Shown: in pieces, positions 54,172-63,271 of the stretch
Layout of the letters: each line of letters starts with the position of its first letter
Position numbering within the stretch: position 1 is the first letter of the stretch
From: Sodalis glossinidius str. 'morsitans'
GTDB lineage: Bacteria > Pseudomonadota > Gammaproteobacteria > Enterobacterales > Enterobacteriaceae
Direction of reading: 5' to 3'
Assembly (NCBI RefSeq): GCF_000010085.1
Contig: NC_007712.1
Coordinates: forward strand, 2,294,001 to 2,358,000
Length of the DNA: 64,000 bases
Position numbers and translations under genes: made by a program
The notes under the pieces: generated by a model
Databases searched by the model: none
Seen by the model: only the letters and a program-made list of their open reading frames with translations
Told to the model about the DNA's origin: nothing

Positions 54172-54280
54172 AGTATATGCTTCTAACTAACGCCACAATC
54201 AATACTGCCATCCCTACCCCAAGCATAGCATATTCGATGGTGGTGACGCCGCGTTGATCTTTGATAAACTAACGATAGCG
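54172..54280 (-). pseudogene. Flp/Fap-type pilin, fragment
   Basis: The minus strand encodes FIKDQRGVTTIEYAMLGVGM followed by AVLIVALV. This is the hallmark Flp pilin processing region and hydrophobic helix (G/VTTIEYA). A TAG stands just before FIKD where Gln (CAG) would be expected. The downstream part is cut by the IS256-family end. Flp pilins build tight-adherence (Tad) pili; no other tad genes are in the window. Confidence 0.75.
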
Positions 54281-54294
54281 TGCAGTGAAACCGG

Positions 54295-54489
54295 TTAGTA
54301 CTTTTTTCCTTCGTTGCTGACAACATTTTCTGTTCCATCTTTTTTCAATATAGCTTTAAAAAAGGTAATCGCTTCCTTAATAGCAAGCTGATTCCGTGTG
54401 ACAACCTTGAATGTTACCCGCCAGCTATAGCCTGACGGACGGTTACCTGTAGTAATCTTTCGTAACCTCATCTCGGCTGAGGCCATCAT
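54295..54489 (-). CDS. Hypothetical small protein
   Basis: 64 codons, MMASAEMRLRKITTGNRPSG then YSWRVTFKVVTRNQLAIKEA. It is upstream of the pilin remnant on the same strand. The composition is protein-like, but I recognise no family. It may be the 3' remnant of a larger gene. Confidence 0.3.
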   Translation of the reverse strand: MMASAEMRLRKITTGNRPSGYSWRVTFKVVTRNQLAIKEAITFFKAILKKDGTENVVSNEGKKY

Positions 54490-54496
54490 TTCTATC

Positions 54497-54712
54497 GTGA
54501 TAATGCTTAGTTGTCCTCATTGCGGCCTCAGATTTTCTCAAAGTTGCATCATTATTTATCAAGTAGGAAAAAAAGTAAAAATGAGTGTCGTCAGCCAGCA
54601 CATCGCCAGAACGGCCAGGAGAGAAACAAAAATATCTCAGCTACGGCATTGGTACCAGTCACACATCGCCGTTTTAAGTTGTTTGGCTAATTTGGTGGTT
54701 GGTTTTGTGTGA
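54497..54712 (+). CDS. Small CxxC protein (Ogr/Delta-like?)
   Basis: MIMLSCPHCGLRFSQSC starts like the zinc-finger phage activators Ogr/Delta, but the second Cys pair of that family is not found, and the last 20 residues (SHIAVLSCLANLVV) run towards the IS. The family assignment is weak. It may be a frame-damaged remnant. Confidence 0.25.
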   Translation: MIMLSCPHCGLRFSQSCIIIYQVGKKVKMSVVSQHIARTARRETKISQLRHWYQSHIAVLSCLANLVVGFV

Positions 54713-54814
54713 GCGGGTGACAGAGGCCTGGTGCTGGTATATTTTTTTCCTTTTCTTCGCACGTGAGGGGGGGCGGCAGAGAGTGGTCAGTCAACTTACT
54801 GACCACCGATTCTT

Positions 54815-55866
54815 GGCTTTGTTGAATAAATAAGAACTTGTGACTACTCCCCCCTAGCAGATCGATTGTTATGCGATCCGGATGCTGTTCGGCATTTCCT
54901 AACAGCGTCATTTTGTTAAGCGCTTTGACCATCGCCATTGCCTCACCTACCTGCGCATCATAGTCACGCAGACTTAGATGATCGCCCATAAGCGTTTTGA
55001 ACCGGAATATAGCTGTTTCAGCCACTGAACGTCGATGATAGCCCACTTGCTTTTTCCATACATCGTTACTGCCGCTTAGACGCTGATTCGCAACGGCGTA
55101 GTTACGCTCATGGTATCGGTCTGGCCAATATTGCACCCCACCTCGTGGAGGAATAAGAGGCCTTATTTTCTTCTTCAGCAGAGCATCATGACAGTAGCGG
55201 GTATCGTAAGCGCCATCAGCCAACACTTCCCTGATTTTCCGCTGGGTCTGGTTTATCAGAGCTGGTAGGGCCTGAGCATCCGTCGTACCGCTGAGCGATA
55301 AGTCAGCACAGATAATCTCATGCGTTACACTGTCTGTGGCTATATGCAGCTTACGCCACACCCTCCGTCTGTCGGCACCATACTGTCGGACTTTCCATTC
55401 GCCTTCGCCAAAGACCTTCAGGCCGGTTCCGTCAATGACTAGAGGTGAGATTTCACCACGGGTCGGCGTTTTTATGCTGATCTTAACTGTCTTTGCTCGC
55501 TTGCTGAGCAGCGAGTAGTCTGGGCATCTTAGCGGCAGCACATCAGTTTAAAAATGGCGTCAACGAAGCCCTGTAAAGCCCTTAACGAAAGGCCAAACAC
55601 GCGTTTACATCATCAGAAGAGTGGTGATAGCCATATCTGCGTAGTGAAGCGGCCGGCCACGCCGTTCAGGCGTTGTTTTTTCCGTCATGCAACAATTGCC
55701 GACTCATCCAGCCATATCGTCAGAGCCCCGTGCTGCTTGAGAGCTTTGTTGTAAGTGGACCAGTTGGTTATTTTAAACTTTTGCTTTGCCATGGAGTGCA
55801 GATGTTGAAATGACGGAGTGATTTGAGCAGACGATCACCTAAAAGTTATATTTATTCAACAAAGCC
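54815..55866 (-). mobile_element. IS5-family (IS903 group) insertion element
   Basis: The ends are perfect inverted repeats, GGCTTTGTTGAATAAAT at 54815-54831 and its reverse complement at 55850-55866. The length of 1052 bp is close to IS903 (1057 bp). It encloses one transposase pseudogene on the minus strand and is flanked by a 9-bp duplication with one mismatch. Confidence 0.92.
54869..55792 (-). pseudogene. IS903-group transposase, broken
   Basis: ATG 55792 reads AKQKFKITNWSTYNKALKQH and LTIWLDESAIVA, then a base loss turns the next Trp into a stop. The corrected frame continues PERRGRPLHYADMAITTLL, with another stop, and the open core (LVIDGTGLKVFGEGEWKVRQ, HIATDSVTHEIICADLS, EVLADGAYDTRYC, RRSVAETAIFRFK) gives the DDE residues. 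An extra A near 54898 hides the natural end GMPNSIRIA with TAA at 54869-54871. Three or more lesions; inactive in cis. Confidence 0.9.
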
Positions 55867-55992
55867 CCGATTATTGAAAGACTTCGCTGTGACGTGACCA
55901 ACATATTTTACGCCTTTACAAGAAATCTTTTTGATTAGCGAATTAGGCAAGCCAACCAGGTTGAATGCCCTATGTAGCAAATACAGTTGTCC

Positions 55993-56217
55993 CTAATAAC
56001 TACTTTTGCTAGAAGAGCCTCGTTGTTCTGCCCGCACCTGGTTGATCAGATTTTGTTTGTCTGTCTCTCCCTCAAGCAGTAGCAGCAGAAATCGATAACT
56101 GTTTTCTGACAACTCAATTGACCTTCCTCCATTTGAGATTAATCGTCGTTTTTCTGGAATGAATATTACCCCCTTATCGAGGATAAACATGAGATCTTGT
56201 TTATTAATACAATCCAT
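55993..56217 (-). pseudogene. Winged-helix transcriptional regulator, N-terminal fragment
   Basis: 74 residues: FILDKGVIFIPEKRRLISNG, ELSENSYRFLLLLLEGETDK then QNLINQVRAEQRGSS. This is the start of an OmpR/CadC-type winged-helix domain (PxxRxLxxxGxxIxLSxxxYRLLxxLLEG). Family members continue with the recognition helix and, often, a membrane and sensor part, so it is truncated. The stop follows SSSKSSY. It is just right of the IS903-like element. Confidence 0.6.
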
Positions 56218-56332
56218 TTCGAGCTCCGGAAGTACTCTTGTATATTATTATTGTATTCATTTTATAATAGGTTAATAGAATCAATAGCATATCCTGCATG
56301 CCACTTCAATAATACCCATTGGGAAATATCAT

Positions 56333-56596
56333 TTACTCATTAATTCTCATAAACCTTACATGCAGTCTAAAGTGAGTAAAGCACCCAATGAATAAATAAT
56401 CTGAGATGTAATAATAAATTTCTTTGTTTCTTTCCTGGGTAATAGGCGGATGATAAATTTCTTGATTCTTTTGTACATTCTTTACCATTTCGGCAAAGAG
56501 AGGGGGTGGGTACAGACGAAGCGCTGTAGAGCTCATCTCGCCCACAAACTCATTTATGCCGTAAAGAGATGAAGGTAACACTGGGTTTTGACTCAT
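56333..56596 (-). CDS. Hypothetical protein
   Basis: 87 codons, MSQNPVLPSSLYGINEFVGE with a Tyr/Pro-rich middle (LRLYPPPLFAEMVKNVQ) and a YYYISDYLFIGCF part. It is A+T-rich. I do not recognise it; no signal peptide. It could be a remnant of a larger accessory gene. Confidence 0.3.
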   Translation of the reverse strand: MSQNPVLPSSLYGINEFVGEMSSTALRLYPPPLFAEMVKNVQKNQEIYHPPITQERNKEIYYYISDYLFIGCFTHFRLHVRFMRINE

Positions 56597-57034
56597 GCTT
56601 GTTACCTAAAAAGGGTCTTAAGATTTTTCCATCATGATGTTAAATGAGTGGACAGGCTGTATCATTAGCGCTTGGCCAATGACATGGGTTGAGAGGCGGG
56701 CTTGGGGCTTATCCTTACTTAAGCCATCGTGATTTCTTCGCCATAGCAAACTTGACGTCTGCTAGGCAAGTCACATTCCCGTTGAATAGAGAATATCCTC
56801 GGGCCAGGCAGCGTTTTGCGGTGGGGCTATCGCTCAGAACATTACGCCAGGGCGCCCGTGGTGCTTGTCGGGATGGGGCGTTACTGTCTTTGGCCTCAAC
56901 GGTGGTGTTATCACCACCGATCATTACTTTCCACGCGAAAGCCCGTCAAATCAAATCGCGCATCCTCTCATCTGCAGCCTGCCTATTGTGTTATCAAGAA
57001 TGCGTATTGATTTTCTGACTGCCGTAAACAGCCT
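56597..57034. other. Region without recognised gene
   Basis: About 440 bases. A frame at 56689-57018 is open on the + strand and another on the minus strand (56924-56715), but neither resembles a known protein. An inverted run GGTGGTGTTATCACCACCG lies at 56901-56919. Confidence 0.4.
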
Positions 57035-57895
57035 CTAAAGATGCTGTTTGAACCAGGCGGTCTGCGCAGCGATGATGTTAACAAAGTAATCGCCGCTGTA
57101 GATATCATAATGACGGGCATCAGGTTCGATATAAAGCTGCTTGGTTCGAGAGCGTAGCGAATTATATAATTCAATTCCGTGTTCAGGCGGATTGACATTA
57201 TCTTTTTCTGCCAGTATAATCAGGGTCGGGCACGTCACCTTGGCTGCATTGTCTTTTGGTTTATAATGCAACGTCTCGCGAACGGTCAGAAAGGGTATCT
57301 TGATGTCCATTGCCGGAAAGTGCGTTTTGTGATGCTCAAAAAACGCTTTTGATTCATCGTCACTTAACACGCGCGTTATGCCGACGAACATCTCTTTGCC
57401 CGTGAGACGTTGCTTTTCCGCCATCTTATCGAGTGTGGCGAGAAAGGCGGCTTTTTCTGCTTTTTTCATCTTACCGGTGACGATCTTTTCCCCGTCTGCA
57501 AAGGCCAACTGACTGATAATGCATTTGATGTCAGGGTTATCTGCCGCCGCGCCAAAGACATGACAGCCGCCAAATGACGTTCCCCAAAGGCCGAGACGCG
57601 TCGCATCAACATCAGGCTGTCGTTTAGCCCAGGCGATAACCGTTAATATATCTTCTATCTGCATTGCCGGCACTAACCGTCCGCGTTCTCCTGCGCTGTC
57701 GCCGAAGCCGCGGTAATCAAAGGTGAGAGTGGTAAATCCCGCTTGGGTAAATGCTTCGGCAAAGACGGGTACTAAAATAGGCTGAATACCGCAAAACCCG
57801 TGACAAAGAATGATGATCGGTTTCGGGTCTTGCCCCGCCGCTTTACGCAAAGTCACAGCGATGCCGTTGGTTAATTTTGTTGTGATGATTTCCAA
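57035..57895 (-). CDS. Alpha/beta hydrolase
   Basis: 286 residues, intact in a region of ruins. The oxyanion CHGFCG, the Asp of TLTFDYRGFGDSAGERG, the nucleophile elbow GLWGTSFGGCHVF (Ser107), the acid in LAEKDNVNPPEHG and the His of DARHYDIYSGDYF make a full triad. A helical lid lies at 150-200. It resembles dienelactone hydrolase/YcjY-like acyl hydrolases; the substrate is unknown. AGGAGGAAAG lies before the ATG, a strong ribosome-binding site. Confidence 0.85.
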   Translation of the reverse strand: MEIITTKLTNGIAVTLRKAAGQDPKPIIILCHGFCGIQPILVPVFAEAFTQAGFTTLTFDYRGFGDSAGERGRLVPAMQIEDILTVIAWAKRQPDVDATRLGLWGTSFGGCHVFGAAADNPDIKCIISQLAFADGEKIVTGKMKKAEKAAFLATLDKMAEKQRLTGKEMFVGITRVLSDDESKAFFEHHKTHFPAMDIKIPFLTVRETLHYKPKDNAAKVTCPTLIILAEKDNVNPPEHGIELYNSLRSRTKQLYIEPDARHYDIYSGDYFVNIIAAQTAWFKQHL

Positions 57896-58604
57896 AGTGA
57901 CTTTCCTCCTATGACAAACATTTATCGTGACAATGCTTTTTATTAGGTGTGAATAAGATTATCTCAACCCTGTTTTGACAATACCGCTGTGGTGCCAAGA
58001 GAATAGGGAAAATGTCTCATTGGCGCTTGGCGCGTCATTGGATAACGTGCAGATGATTTGCATCATAAAAGAATTATTTAGTTAAAACAAAAATAATTTA
58101 AATTACGCTTTTCCCATTTGAGAGAGGTTTATGTTATTTCAATAAAGGATTTTATTCACTGATTTAATTGTGAATAATAAATCAAGGGATTATCTGGACA
58201 GCCCTGAGGTGGTGGCAACTGTCCTCTGCATCATTAGAAGAACACTTTGCATCGCATCGATTGACCGTATTTACAGCGTGCTGACATTGACCACGCGCCC
58301 GGCGCGCCACTGTGCAAGTGTCAGAATGCCGGATACGGGGGGCTCACCACTGCTGGCCAACTGTCCCTACTCATCTCAACGAGGCCGTTTGTAAAGTAGA
58401 GAGGTAGTCCGGCATGCCTCGGGACATTTGCGGCATGAGCCTGCGAACATACCTCATCCCACCATCTTGAGTTTACACGGGGCAGGGCGGTGGCCCGGTT
58501 TGAGAATGTGTCCCCGCGGCGCTGTATTCTGATATCGGCCGCAAATCCATCGCGTTGCCGTTAACGATATCGTCACTATAATCAGGCGAAAACGAGGCAG
58601 AGGT
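57896..58604. other. Long non-coding region between hydrolase and mocR remnant
   Basis: About 700 bases. 57960-58170 is A+T-rich (likely promoter DNA). 58180-58560 has scattered short frames without similarity. No gene was recognised; some lost gene is probable. Confidence 0.4.
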
Positions 58605-58904
58605 ATGACAACACCCAGTATCCATGTCGATTTCGTGGTAAACTGCAGCCTCCAGGAGCAGCTAAGGGAAAAATTGATTACTGCCATCCTAACGGGGATC
58701 TTTCTGCCCGATAAGGCATTGCCTTCATGCCGTAAACTAGCCTCACAACTGTCCATTTCCGGCAATACCGTCGCGTGGTATATGAAGGAACGCATAAGAA
58801 TAGAGAAAGGGGACGTCAGAAAAATGAAAAAAGCGGCTTTCCTCAGCAAGCGTATTCGACGACAACGGCGCAGTGTCTGGCCCGGTTTTTCCGGGCCAGA
58901 TTGA
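58605..58904 (+). pseudogene. MocR/PdxR-type GntR regulator, N-terminal fragment
   Basis: TTPSIHVDFVVNCSLQEQLR, EKLITAILTGIFLPDKALPS and CRKLASQLSISGNTVA are the winged-helix of a MocR-type GntR regulator. A frameshift after NTVA (the other frame reads VVYEGTHK) and loss of the aminotransferase-like domain (normally about 350 residues) leave only the DNA-binding part. It is divergent to, and next to, a pdxI-like remnant, consistent with a vitamin B6 control pair. Confidence 0.7.
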
Positions 58905-58956
58905 TTTCCGTTAATGGTAGGAGCAAACCGGCAAATAGTTCAGCTGGTGCGCCATA

Positions 58957-59189
58957 TCAGACAGAAGGCGCGGCAATAGCATTAAGCTTGGCAAGCGCAT
59001 CCGCGGGGAGCGTAAGCTGGAGGCTCGCCATATTCTCCCTTATAAGTGGTGGGGGGATGAGGTGCCGGGAATGAGCAGAATATTCGGCGGTGGGCCATAA
59101 ACCCCTGGACCGGACAATTGCATTGTGCCGTAACCCATGCGGCTAATTTGACGGTCGCCCAAGCGATAGGTGAGAGCGGATTCAAACAT
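58957..59189 (-). pseudogene. Pyridoxal reductase-like aldo/keto reductase (pdxI-like), centre deleted
   Basis: The N-terminal RMGYGTMQLSGPGVYGPP joins directly to NILLIPGTSS, then after a 1-nt shift RENMASLQLTLPADALAKLN. E. coli PdxI (YdbC) has GYGAMQLAGPGVFGPP near residue 20 and NILLIPGTSS near residue 240, so about 210 residues were removed with both edges sharp. The catalytic Tyr, Lys and His are lost. GGAGGT stands before ATG 59189. Confidence 0.8.
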
Positions 59190-59286
59190 GGCATACCTCC
59201 TGAGATAGTGACCGGAGGATTGTGATGTTACCTTAACTGTGCGACTATCCAGCTAAATGGTGACAGGCTGTACGAGGTGACGGACA

Positions 59287-59520
59287 ATGCGGCTCGATTT
59301 AGGACTGCTTCACGCCGTGGCGGCGGTGGCCAAAGCGGGTGGATTCCGCTCGGCAGCGCGCGTCGCGGGCAGTAATGCCTCACGGCTCAGTGATGCGGTG
59401 CGGCGGGCAGAGCAACAGCTGGGCGTCCGCCTGTTTCACCTCAATACGCGCACGGTGGTGTTAACCGAGGTGGGCAGGACATTGATGGATCGCTTGTTGC
59501 CGGCCATGAGCGAAGTCGAT
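59287..59520 (+). pseudogene. LysR-type regulator, N-terminal fragment
   Basis: MRLDLGLLHAVAAVAKAGGF, RSAARVAGSNASRLSDAVRR and VLTEVGRTLMDRLLPAMSEV form a complete winged helix plus linker (about 78 residues). The effector domain is gone; the text passes into a short-chain dehydrogenase in the next frame at about 59520. Confidence 0.75.
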
Positions 59521-60191
59521 ATTATGTGTTTACCTATCATTCTCACTACGCTGAGGATATGGAGCTGCAAGCGCTTATTGAACACGCCGGGGGCGCGTTG
59601 TTGCCTTAGCGCTGGATACCGGCGACACGAGGACGTTTGCGGCATTTGTTGAACGGGTCAAAGACGCGCTCGCATCGTTGCAGGCGACGCATGTCGATTA
59701 TCTGGTCAACAACGCGGGCATTTCGCATCATAACAGTATTGCGCTAACGACCGAAGACGAGTTGGATGCCCTGTATCGAGTGCATGTCAAAGGGGTATTT
59801 TTTCTCACGCAACGCTTATTACCTCTGATCCGAGATGGGGGCAGCATTGTCAATATTTCATCCGGGCTGACCCGCATCATTTATCCTGGTAGTTGCGCCT
59901 ACGGGGCCATGAAGGGGCCGTTGAGATCATGACGCTCTATCTGGCCAAGGAGCTCGGACCGCGGCGTATCCGCGTCAATGTCGTGGCGCTAGAGGACCCA
60001 TCCAAACCGATTTCAGCGGCTGTATGGTGCGCGACAACCCTGCAGTCAATAAAGCGGTTTCGGACATGACGGCGTTGGGGCGGCCGGGTTTGCCCGAGGA
60101 TATCGGACCAATGATTGCCAGCCTTCTGTCTGAGGAGAACCGCTGGGTGAATGCGCAACGTATTGAGGTGTCAGGCAGCATGGCGATTTAA
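59521..60191 (+). pseudogene. Short-chain dehydrogenase (SDR), truncated and frameshifted
   Basis: Readable pieces: YVFTYHSHYAEDMELQALIE, VDYLVNNAGISHHNSIALTT, KGVFFLTQRLLPLIRDGG, then after a small shift near 59925 EIMTLYLAKELGPRRIRVN and after another SDMTALGRPGLPEDIGPMIA. The NNAG, Ser and YxxxK (CAYGAMKG) elements of a classical SDR are there, but the N-terminal TGxxxGIG cofactor loop was deleted at the junction with the LysR fragment. It ends at TAA 60189-60191. Confidence 0.8.
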
Positions 60192-60235
60192 GCATGTCCG
60201 CGGCGCCGGGCGCATCTGCCCGGCGCGAAGCCCGG

Positions 60236-61454
60236 TTAGTCCAGATCTGCTCCGTTGCTGGCGATGACCTTTTTATCCACCAGAAGGACTTTTTCCGGCG
60301 GTGCGCCAAGGTACCCTTGCCTTGGTCGTCGCGATCGACATAGACAAAGCATAGCGTTTACTCATCTCGCCGGTTGAAGCAGCGACCAGATCAATACATC
60401 CCCAGGTGATATAACCGATAACCGGGATCCCGTCGGCAATAGCGTCGCCCATGGCGCGGATATGTTCTCGCAGGTAGCTGATGTGGTAATCATCGTTGAT
60501 GTCGCTGTTGGCATCGGGTTCATCACGCGCCCCCAGCCCCATTCGCTGCGTGACACATGCGGATTGGCCAGGGATTTCACCACGTTCGCCGCGCTACTAT
60601 TGTGTTCGTTCATCTCCGCGGAGGGGGGTAGGCGCCACGGGCCTGAACATCGATAAAGAACAGATTTTCCCTATCCTTTTCCAGCGCTGCCCAAACTTCT
60701 TCCGGTTTGCACGACCAGAGATAAAAATTACCGCCCGCTAGCATGCAGCCGACTTGATTGGCCGGATTCACCTCATGAGCGATTTTGGTGGCTAGCACGC
60801 TGGTAATGAGTTCGTGGTGGGTCGCCTGATACTTTACCTGCTCGACGTTCTCGCCCTCTTCAAAGACCAGGCCCGAGCCGGAAAACGGACTGTGCAGTAA
60901 GATATTGATCTCGTTGAATGTCAGCCAGTATTTCACTAGCCCGTCGAAGGCGGTGAAACAGGTCCGCGCATAGCGGGTAAAGAAGTCGACCACCTTTCGG
61001 TTGCACCAGGAACCGTATTCGATGACCAGGTGCATAGGCACATCAAAGTGGCTCAACGTCACCAAAGGCTCTATACCGTGACGGCGACATTCCATGAACA
61101 GATCCCGATAAAACGCGATGCCTTGTGGATTGGGGGTTAACTCGTTGCCCTTGGGAAACAGACGGCTCCAGGCGATGGAGGTACGAAAGACGCTAAAGCC
61201 CATTTCCGCCATCAAGGCGATGTCGTCCTTATAGCAGTGGTAAAAATCAATCGCCTGGTGGCTGGGATAAAATTCATCATCGCGCAAACTAAATACGCTT
61301 CTGTAGTCCCAACTTTACGGGAATCCGTGCAGGACCGAGCGAGCATATCGACCGTTGTCAGTCCTTTTCCCCCTTCAAGATAGCCGCCTTCCGATTGATT
61401 GGCGGCCAGTGCGCCACCCCATAAAAAACCTGCCGGGAATGTCGATGCTGACAT
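60236..61454 (-). pseudogene. ascB: 6-phospho-beta-glucosidase AscB, damaged
   Basis: SASTFPAGFLWGGALAANQS at ATG 61454, then a frame change, RDDEFYPSHQAIDFYHCYKD, the acid/base motif YWLTFNEINILLHSPFSG, and the end IASNGADLD all match E. coli AscB (474 residues). Two internal deletions are seen: after DVQARGAYP about 55 residues, and between SEWGWG and ARDEPDAN about 30 residues, which removes the ENG nucleophile. Extra frameshifts lie near 61290 and 60345. It hydrolyses phosphorylated cellobiose, arbutin and salicin. Confidence 0.92.
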
Positions 61455-61456
61455 GT

Positions 61457-62920
61457 CTAACCTCTTTCTGATGCAACTTGGGTATTAACGAACGGGCTGG
61501 GCTATTGACCGGTTCTGTCGCGGGTTTGGACGCCGTGCGCGGCGGCTCTTCCGTCTCGGGGATATCCTCAAAGCCAAGAATGAGGGTCAGCATAAAGGAA
61601 AGTACGACCGCTAGAACCATGATGCCGACCACCCCACCCAGGCCATACTTATGGGATTGGCGGGGTTAAAGAATTGCACGCTGGTGAAGAGACCGGGGGA
61701 AGCCATGGAATGGCTGGCGAGACCGCCGAGACCGGCAACCGCGCCGCAAAAAATCTGCTGATGACGCTTGCGATTAGCGGACGTTTCAAGCGCACCGCGA
61801 CACCATACAGCGCCGGTTCCGAAGTGCCGGCGACAATCGCCGAAGCGGCGGCCGCCAATGCGGTTTGACGTAATTCACGGTTTTTGGTCCGCAGAGCGAC
61901 GACGGCCAAAGACGAACCGCCGAGGGATAAGTTGGCGCCTATTTCGGAGGGCATGACCATGCCTTCTTTACCGGTTTCAGCAATGGTTTGGATAATGGTC
62001 GGGGTAAAGACACGGTGCATACCGGTAACCACCAGCAGCGGCCACAACGCGCCCATAATGGCTACCGACAACCAGCCCAGGTAGCCATGAATGGTATAGA
62101 CCATGCGGGAGATCCCGGTCCATATACCCAGCGGGACGATGATAATTATCGCCACCGGCGCCGCGATAAGCATCGGCTTGAGGAAGTTTTTAGTGACGGC
62201 CGGCGTGATGCGGTCGACCCCTTTCTCGATATAAGACAAGATCCAGGTCATGCACAGAGCAGGAATAACGGTATAGGTGTATTTCACCGCCGTAACGGGA
62301 ATAAAAGTAAATTCAACGGGCTGGGCTGCTTTGGCCATCAGGTCGATGAAATTCGGGTGAACCAGCAATCCCGCAATCGCAATCGCCAAGGACATATTGG
62401 TTTTGAATTTTAACGTAGCCGAGGCGGCGACCATCACCGGCAAGAAGAAGAACGCGCCGTCGCCGATGATGTTGAGCAGTTGTAGTGTGGTGGAGACGTT
62501 ATCAAATACGCCCGCCATTGCCAGAATCATCGCCAGCAACTTGACCATTGAGCCGCCGATAATGTCGGGAATCAACGGCTACATGGTGCCTATCAGCGCA
62601 TCGAGGATACCGGCGCCGACACGCTTGAGTGACCATTTACGGGGGGCCGGCCGACCGCCGTCTAAGCCGGGCGTGCCGAGGTTCATAAACGCCTGACAGG
62701 CTTTTCCGACATTATTGCCGATAATGACCTAACACTGGCTGTCGGTATTGACTACCTCCATCACGCCATCAATGGTTTTCAACGCAGCATTGTCCACCAG
62801 GGCGCGATCCTTGATGACAAAGCGCAGGAGCGTCATACAATCGGTAACCGCTTCAATATTTTCCAGCCCTCCCACGGCGTCTACGATCGCCCGGGAAATC
62901 TGCGCATAATCTTTTGGCAT
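61457..62920 (-). pseudogene. ascF: PTS beta-glucoside EIIBC component AscF, damaged
   Basis: The EIIB part, PKDYAQISRAIVDAVGGLEN and the phospho-Cys in EAVTDCMTLLRFV, is followed by TAG for Gln after VNTDSQC, by TAG for Ser in LIGTM-stop-PLIP, and by a long EIIC part (IIGDGAFFFLPVMVAASATL; GWLSVAIMGALWPLLVVTG; MVMPSEIGANLSLGG; SEPALYGVAVRLKRPLIAS). Frameshifts near 61850-61650 break the end. Similarity to E. coli AscF runs throughout. The reconstructed stop (61457-61459) lies directly before the ascB ATG. Confidence 0.92.
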
Positions 62921-63040
62921 GAGGAACTCATCTTTTGGTATTAATCGGCAGCGAGAGTCAAACCTGTTTATTGCGTCAACGGTCATCCTACCGGCATCAA
63001 CATTTCTCTTGGAGTCGCGCTGGTAAAATGAGTGCACCAA

Positions 63041-63271
63041 CGCGGCATAACATCGATTTCCTTAACGGCGGTGCACGCTATAGAAAACCGGTTTCACAAA
63101 ATCATGTTTTGTAATTAATTAAATAACAAAAATTTAAATTTCTTTTTATTATTATTGTGACGATGATCACTTCTTCTGTTGGCGGCTTTTGCATACGTGT
63201 TGCGGAAAAAATTTCACCTGCATGAACGGTTTGGGTAAACTGTGTAGGATAATTTTTGCTGTGGAAGACAA
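63041..63271. promoter_or_regulatory. ascG-ascF divergent control region
   Basis: A+T-rich spacer between divergent genes, as in E. coli, where AscG binds operators and CRP activates. Bases TTTTGTAATTAATTAAATAA and GTGACGATGATCAC (near 63157-63170, a CRP-like half-site pattern) are visible. Sites are not defined further. Confidence 0.4.

Larger units (their letters stand above)
54806..55875. repeat. 9-bp target duplication flanking IS903-like element
   Basis: CCGATTCTT at 54806-54814 and CCGATTATT at 55867-55875 flank the element with one mismatch. IS903-group elements make 9-bp duplications, so this insertion is in its original site. Confidence 0.75.

Noticed and set aside
54497..54712. Ogr/Delta late activator
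   Set aside because: Only the first CxxC pair is present; the required second pair and conserved end are absent. Listed with low confidence only.
56689..57018. 109-codon plus-strand frame
   Set aside because: Composition is unlike a folded protein and it is open on both strands; no start signal.
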